From NCBI GenBank assembly GCA_973895155.1, contig OZ316899.1, forward strand, positions 6,634,001-6,698,000: a DNA stretch of 64,000 bases. Direction: 5' to 3'. Of this stretch, positions 58,755 through 64,000 are shown piece after piece (position 1 is the first letter of the stretch; each line of letters opens with the position of its first letter). Position numbers and translations under genes: made by a program. The notes beneath the pieces are model-generated. The model was not told where the DNA came from and did no database searches. It was given only the letters and a program-made list of their open reading frames with translations. The stretch is from Marsupella aquatica. Lineage: Eukaryota; Marchantiophyta.

Positions 58755-59412
58755 TAGTGTCGCGACCGCCACGGCTCACGACTTCGGCTCGCCCTTAGCC
58801 CCCAGGAGACACCACTCCCCTCATATATGCTTCTGGAGACCTGCCACCTCCGGACCACTTTTGGTCCCTAAACATTTGGCCCCCAACTCGGATCCTATCG
58901 CGCATAATGGGCGCACCACCAACTGGCAACGCCCATAACTTTCTCATTAGGCATCCGCAAGCGGAGTGCCTTAGCCCGTTGTGATTGGGCCGACCCAGTG
59001 CTCATGCCTAGGCCCTCAGGTATCATCGCTGCTAAGGGCCCCCCAATCGGCCCAACCCGGATCAGGCCATAACTTGCACCCCAAGCGTCCGTTGCCCATG
59101 GCGTTAACTCCATTGGCCTTGGGCCCAAGAGGAGCTCACACTCAAGCCCTTAGAACTCAAAGTCCATCCGGAGGTCCGAACGGTCATCCTTGAGCCCGGC
59201 CCATTTCCCCTTGACCCGACCAGCTCTCAACTAGTCCAAGTCCTTAGTGTGTGTCACCAGCTTGGCTCCTTGCCTTCGCTAGCCCCACGTCTCGTTGCCC
59301 ACAAGTCTCCCCATGCTAAGTCCTCCCCGGATGGCCTATCCGGGCCTGGACCATAAGGGAGCTTGGCATCAGAGTCAGCGATGTCGGAGCTAAGTGTTAA
59401 GGTAGTCGAGTT
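58755..59412 (-). repeat. Inverted duplication, arm 2, inside the LTR block
   Basis: Complement of 55977-56490. It begins (plus strand) at TGTCGCGACCG, a possible TG terminus. It splits the C-terminal part of the coiled-coil gene (57.5-57.9 kb from 59.4 kb), so it was inserted there. Confidence 0.75.
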
Positions 59413-61513
59413 CCGCGACTCATGCTTTCTACCTCAACCACGATGGCCTGAGGAATCGTGTTGCTCCCTGACCCGGAAGGTTTTTGCTTCTTCTTGTCCT
59501 TCCCTTTGCAGGCAGCCAATGCCTTCCCCTTGCCACTTACTTCCGGCAAAGGTGAGGGTGCCTCGGCTTGTCGTTCAATCAGTACCATGCCATGCAACCC
59601 TATTGCCGCCACCGGGGGTCCACTTTTTGCAGCCTGCCAATTTAACTCCTTGGACAATTTCTTCAACCGCTCTGTTTGGTTGTCCACCCGCCTCTGGAAG
59701 TTCTCTAATTTCCGTGTGGCGTCCTCCAACTCCTCTTGGGTCTTGTCTAAATCCCCGCAAGCTTCCTCCAACTCCTTTAGGTTTTTGTCCAACTCCTTCC
59801 GTGAGGCCGCCCTCTCCTCTTGGGTTGCTTTCAACTCTGCGTTGAGCTCATGGATGACATCAAACTCTATCTTATTCATCTTCTTGTAGATTTGATCAAG
59901 CATGTCATCCTTCTTACGTAGGTTGGCTTGAAAGTTGGCCGAAAGGGTTGCAAGGTCCTCCTTCAACTTATTGACGCTCTTGTAGGCCTCATCTAAGTTG
60001 TCCTTTTTTATGGAAGGCCATGCGGAATTCTTCAATCTCCTCCTTCAGTGCCCACTCCTTCCTCTGCACCTTTGCCATGGCTTTGTTGTTGACCATTAGG
60101 TGAGTCGCCTCTGCATCTCTAAGCTCCTACTTCCACTTCTCCTTCTCCTTGAGAGCCTTGGCCAAATGCCCTTGGGTCTAGGCAACTTTATTCTTGATTA
60201 ACTGGTTATCAGCCTTGGCCGTATCCAGTTGCCCCTTCATGATGTTTATTCCATGCCTCCTAACCCGCAGCTCGTCTTGAGCCTGCTTGGCCGCCTTTAG
60301 ATCTCTAGCCTTGGCTTCCTTCTCTCTAAGCCGTCGGATGACCTCCTCCTTCTTCATCCTCTCCAAGGCCAGTGCTTCCTCCAACCGGTTTTTCTCCAAC
60401 CTCTCCCTATTGAGAAAAGGCCCTGACTCCAACTTCTCGCCAAAGACATCAAGGGCAAGTAATCCGCACATCCTCCCGTACTCCAGGGCTCTGCCACATG
60501 CATAGGTGGAGTGGTTAGGAGATGCCGGCATCTCCCGACGCGGATTTTGTTCCTAGGTCGCCTTCCAAATCTTGTCAAACATGGGCAAGGGCCCAGCTTG
60601 GTCCTCTACAAGCCGCCAAATGTCCTCTGGCCATCCTCCGCCTGGCAAATCTTTCTCCTTGGTCAGGGTTGCCCTCTCCAGATCTCTGAGTTGCTCTTGC
60701 AACTCTTGGTCAGCCTGTTTTCTCTCATCGTAATTTGGAGGAGGGACGTCTGGTGGGGGAGACTCCGGGCTTCTCTGCTGTTGCGGGTCCCCACGCACCA
60801 CTCTTGGAAGTGTAGGGATGAAACGGCCACAAGTCCGTACCCCCGGTACCCATCGATCCGACCCGTAGCCAAAGTCATCCTTGTTGTATTCCTCCATGCC
60901 CTCCCTTCCTGTCTAGAGTACTGGTGCCTGCGTGTCCTCTCTTGGGCTAGCCACAAACGCGACATCCTACCAAAAACTGCGCATGTGTGCGGGTCTCTCC
61001 TCCTTCTCCCACACCCACCTTCCTCTCTCCTAATCATGATTGGGAACCTTGGGCCCTTGTCCCTCGGGTTCCGGTCTTGAGCCTCCACGTACATCCGCAC
61101 CCCCGGCTTGTCTTCCGGCCTCCTTCTCTCTACACCCCCGGTAAACGGATCTACTCTGGTGGGTCTTCTTGTTCCTCCCTCCCCAACCATGCCTTGTACC
61201 GGTGCCTCTACTACCATTGTCATCTTCTCCTTCTGCAGCATCTGCAAGAGGTTCTGCATGGCCAGTTGATGCATCTACATGGGTTTTGGCGTCGGCCTAA
61301 AGATCTGTGATATCGTGGGGCTGTCGGGCGGTTTTGGGCTACCTTGTTGCCGGCCTTGGCTTTGGCTCCTCCTCTGGCGCCCTTGCTTGCAGGGGGAGTA
61401 TTGTTGCAAAGGTCTGGCTTTGCGTATAGCGGCACAACAGTGGCATGTGATAACCAAGTCAGGACACGCTCCCCTGGCCTACCACTTGTTGTTCCTCCTT
61501 CAAGATCTTCTTT
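59397..61513 (-). pseudogene. Coiled-coil protein, main part (LTR block copy 2)
   Basis: Frames 60663-61274, 60553-60897, 60178-60531 and 59397-60035 follow the 11226-13508 protein in order: GVRTCGRFIPTLPRVVRGDP, GRALEYGRMCGLLALDVFGE, VIRRLREKEAKARDLKAAKQ and TQEELEDATRKLENFQRRVD. It has frameshifts at about 60.9 and 60.55 kb and stops between 60.18 and 60.03 kb. At the site of the first copy's TAG this copy reads MKGQLDTA. Divergence is mostly conservative, which suggests past protein-level selection. Confidence 0.75.
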
Positions 61514-61569
61514 AGTTGGGTGAGGAGGTACCCGTTGTAGTCCCTGCTTGGGTCTAGTCTCTCTGCCAG

Positions 61570-62097
61570 CTAAACCTGTGCCTTGTCAATCTCTAGTCTC
61601 GATAGGTTACAATGCATTGCGACCCACAAGAAATCAATCATTTCTCCAATGTGCGGGTTGATGTAGGTGTTTCGGAAGAAGCCATTCTTTGTTGATGGCC
61701 CGGGGAACAATCTAAACTCCTTATCTGGCAAGTTCTTTTGGGTGTCTACCTTGGTCTTGTTGCCCATCAGCAAGCCAGATACTTTGGCTATCACCTTGGG
61801 AGTGAGATAGACGTCTCTCCCGTAGATCTTGGTTGAGCTGGACTTGTGGTCCCATGATCCCACAAATTCCAGCAAGTCTGGTTCCGGCACCTCCAACTTC
61901 AGCCACAACAATCTAACAAAGGCCTCCAAGCCAGATTCGGCCATGAAGCCTTGGTATTTTTTGGTCTGCATGGCTGTAAAACATGCATGCATCCTCATCC
62001 CATGCAAAATGTAACTGTACTGCCGGTGGTAGGACCGCCGCCCAACCCTTCCATGTATCATCTCTGGTAGGGATGGCATTGATTGGGTCGACCTCAT
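61570..62097 (-). CDS. Putative plant-transposon-protein-like domain, N-terminal part of the LTR-block gene
   Basis: A 175-residue frame. The stretch VRLLWLKLEVPEPDLLEFVG, then YGRDVYLTPKVIAKVSGLLM, recalls the 'putative plant transposon protein' domain often annotated near plant gypsy elements (pattern: a short strand, V-Y-L-TP-x-I-x-x-V-x-GL). This is recognised from pattern only. It lies upstream of, and on the same strand as, the coiled-coil part; a short gap with a stop near 61568 separates them. The first copy (11203) has lost this part by deletion. Confidence 0.5.
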   Translation of the reverse strand: MRSTQSMPSLPEMIHGRVGRRSYHRQYSYILHGMRMHACFTAMQTKKYQGFMAESGLEAFVRLLWLKLEVPEPDLLEFVGSWDHKSSSTKIYGRDVYLTPKVIAKVSGLLMGNKTKVDTQKNLPDKEFRLFPGPSTKNGFFRNTYINPHIGEMIDFLWVAMHCNLSRLEIDKAQV

Positions 62098-62730
62098 GTT
62101 CCTCGGCTTCCTCCTACCTCTGTCTCCCTTGCTCTACCGGCTTTCTCAATGTCGCCAACCTTGTTCTTTTGGCCAGTGTGGTTTCTTCGTTGTTGGCCAT
62201 CTTCCTCTTCATTTTGGTCGCTCATGACGACTCCCCCAACACTGTTGCTTTTGTCCACGCCTCCGTGCAACCCTTTAGGTCCCAATGTTTGTCATTGCAG
62301 TTGTTGATGGCCTCCCGGATGTCAATGATTTTGTCCTCTCAAAATAGAAGATTGTCAAGCTGGTCGGCAGTAGGCGTCCACAAGAATTCAGCCTTGATGA
62401 GCTCTCCTCCTAGGAAGACAGACTTCTGCAATTCCCATAGCCGAGCAAGCTCTTGTTGTTCTCGGGCTGCTCTTTCTGACTCCTCCTCCTTGTAGGTCCC
62501 AATGTACTCAGTTGCCCGTTCAAACAAGCATCCCCATAAATGTGCAACTTGATTGACGTTAGCGTACCCTAACCCTAATTGTGCCCCTTAGTTGTCGTTG
62601 CGCCCATTACTCCCGGCCTTGGCTCGGGTTCCATGGATACCCTTAATTGTTTATATTTTCTTGTTTTTCCTCCTTATTTCTAAGGGTTTTAGTGTATACC
62701 ACCCGACTTTATTATTTTACAAGGCCTAGT
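62098..62730. other. LTR-block 5' part, small acidic frame only
   Basis: A minus-strand frame at 62339-62527 (YIGTYKEEESERAAREQQEL) may be the start of the coiled-coil gene. Otherwise non-coding. Confidence 0.35.
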
Positions 62731-62751
62731 GATTCATGGCTAGGCATCACA

Positions 62752-64000
62752 TAGCTCCCCACTTAATTGTGAAGCGTCCTCGCAAACAACCTCATCTTTG
62801 TCCATGTAATAATTCTTTAGGTGGTCTTAGTGTATGCAAACTAGGTATACCTCCCCTGTAATGTTAGCCAGTTGAACGGACCCATTGGAGAACTTCATGT
62901 TTACCCTAAAGGGTCCTAGCCATTGAGTGTAAAATTTACCTAGAAACTTACTATACCTATTGTCATAGAGTAATACTAGATCTCCCATCTGGATTCTAAC
63001 TGGTTTCAACTTTTTGTCGTATTTTTGCTTCATTGTGTTCTGCCTATGTTCTACTCTTTCTGCTGAAATCATCCTTTCCTCTTCTAAGGCCTCTAATTTA
63101 TATTCTCGCTCTCTTAGGCTTTCTTCCTCTGACAATCTCTCCTCAATTGTAATTTAAAATCTCAAGTTGTATGGGTACTAGAGCTTCATGTCCGAATGTT
63201 AAGAAGAAGGGTGTATGGCCAGTGGTTTACTTGTAGGCTAAATTGTAAGCAAAGATAGCAGCAAACAATTTGTCATCCCAATCAATTTTGTTTTGGGCCA
63301 CTGTCTTGTTTAGGATCTTACCTATGATGCTATTTGCTTGTTCTGTCAGCCCATTTGCTTTTGGGTGGTAAGGAGTGGTAGGCTGATGACGTACTAGGTA
63401 CTGCTCATTTAAACGGCTGACTATATCATTCAAGAAATGAGTTCCTCTATCACTTACTAATTCTAGGGGTGCTCCATACCTGGTAAAAAATTTCTCATAC
63501 ATAAAATGAGCTGTGGTGATGGCATCATCCTTCTTTGTTGGCCTGGCCTCTACCCACTTGGTCGCATAATCCGTAGCTAAGGTGATGTACTTGTTTCTCC
63601 GAGGATGAGTTAATGGCTTCAAGGGCCCAATGTAATCAATACCCCACTTCTCAAATGGTGCCAGAGGTAGAATGGGGTGTAGCGGATGTCTCGTGGCAGC
63701 CCTTGGCCCTCCTGCTCTCTAGCAAGGATCACATTGCTTGATGAACTGGTGTACATCCTTGTGTAAGGTTGGCCACCAACAGCCAGCATCTAAAATCTTT
63801 TTAGATGTGGTTATTGGTGCAAAATGTCCCCCGGTTTTCTTCTCCATGCATAGTCTATAGGACCCACTTCACTTCTCCCTATTCCAAACACCTTTGAATT
63901 TGGCCATTGACTCCAATGTAAGATGCCTTTAATTCCTTGCTCCCTTCCATAGAAAAACTGCGGCTTGTTCCCTGCTTAGTCCTGCCTGTAACCTTGATGT
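62752..64000 (-). pseudogene. Gypsy 4 integrase (runs off the window)
   Basis: The core frame 63227-63622 has ITLATDYATKWVEARPTKKD (first Asp), LELVSDRGTHFLND (second Asp) and KANGLTEQANSIIGKI (Glu), so the DDE triad is complete. The C-terminal domain is at 62827-63135 (DLVLLYDNRYSKFLGKFYTQ, WLGPFRVNMKFSNGS). The N-terminal zinc-binding part at 63.7-64.0 kb is frame-broken. The style is Athila/Tat-like, close to gypsy 1. The frame stop and the purine tract at 62752-62764 lead into the LTR-like block. Confidence 0.88.

Larger units (their letters stand above)
56591..62751 (-). mobile_element. Gypsy 4 3' LTR-like block (6.2 kb) containing a coiled-coil gene
   Basis: On the minus strand it begins TGTGATGCCTAGCC at 62751, right after the purine tract AAGTGGGGAGCTA, and ends GGGATGCACCACA at 56591. 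The same termini bound the TSD-flanked insertion at 11203-14425. This supports reading the whole block as one very long LTR. About 1.5 kb (roughly 57.9-59.4 kb) is foreign (see the inverted duplication). The alternative is that the gene lies between pol and the LTR, as in env-like Athila ORFs; the ends at 11203/14425 argue against that. Confidence 0.65.

Noticed and set aside
56586-62756. Target duplication around 56591-62751
   Set aside because: AGTAG and TAGCT do not match; as a 3' LTR its partner duplication would lie beyond the window, so none is expected.
1-64000. Host protein-coding, tRNA or rRNA genes
   Set aside because: No frame or RNA signature unrelated to mobile elements was recognised; decayed or very short genes could have been missed.

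Overview
The window looks like intergenic DNA from a large, repeat-rich land-plant nuclear genome. The evidence is Athila/Tat-type Ty3/gypsy elements, Ty1/copia, CACTA, an L1-type LINE and a Mutator-type (MULE) transposon, with GT-AG introns. I cannot name the species, and I found no convincing host gene, tRNA or rRNA. Almost everything is transposable elements inserted into one another. Several insertions can be proved from the sequence because removing them and one copy of the target-site duplication (TSD) restores an interrupted reading frame.

Main object (7143-21768): a 14.6 kb DNA transposon, here called T1, sits in the RNase H region of gypsy element 1 (minus strand, 5.5-7.1 and 21.8-22.1 kb). 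It has 8-bp TSDs and terminal inverted repeats starting GGG(G). T1 carries (a) a MULE-like transposase with a WRKY/GCM1-like zinc finger, DDE core and SWIM finger (plus strand, 17.3-21.1 kb); (b) a divergently transcribed five-exon gene (minus strand, 16.4-9.0 kb) joining a ParB-like domain to a DNA N4/N6-type methyltransferase-like domain; and (c) a small unknown ORF (minus strand, 8.3-7.8 kb). About fifteen copies of the palindrome AGCGCC-N-GGCGCT lie inside T1, all in introns, the divergent promoter region or gene flanks, and none in exons. A 374-bp derivative (55232-55605) has the same ends, an 8-bp TSD and the same palindrome. I infer a transposon family that carries its own DNA-modification gene and marks its non-coding DNA with a dedicated palindrome. 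This copy is decayed: nearly all its stop codons fit single C-to-T changes, and an LTR-element fragment (11203-14425, 5-bp TSD) splits the methyltransferase gene.

Layout: 0-5.4 kb holds an unknown ORF, an L1-like LINE fragment and the 3' LTR of gypsy 1. 5.5-22.1 kb is gypsy 1 split by T1. 22764-45956 is a CACTA element (TSD CAT) filled with further elements: a minisatellite, a T1 end fragment, a copia remnant interrupted by a second CACTA, coiled-coil ORFs, and the nearly whole gypsy 2 (gag to integrase on the minus strand, 39.9-33.4 kb, with its primer-binding site at 42.25 kb and two palindrome-rich MITE-like insertions). 45.96-50 kb is gene-free LTR-like DNA. 50.0-54.6 kb is gypsy 3 reverse transcriptase split by a 3.8 kb solo LTR. 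55-64 kb holds the T1 derivative, an inverted duplication, and a 6.2 kb LTR-like block with a coiled-coil gene just downstream of gypsy 4 integrase.

Reading frames of the retroelements and T1 are broken by stops and frameshifts, so most entries are given as pseudogenes or fragments.
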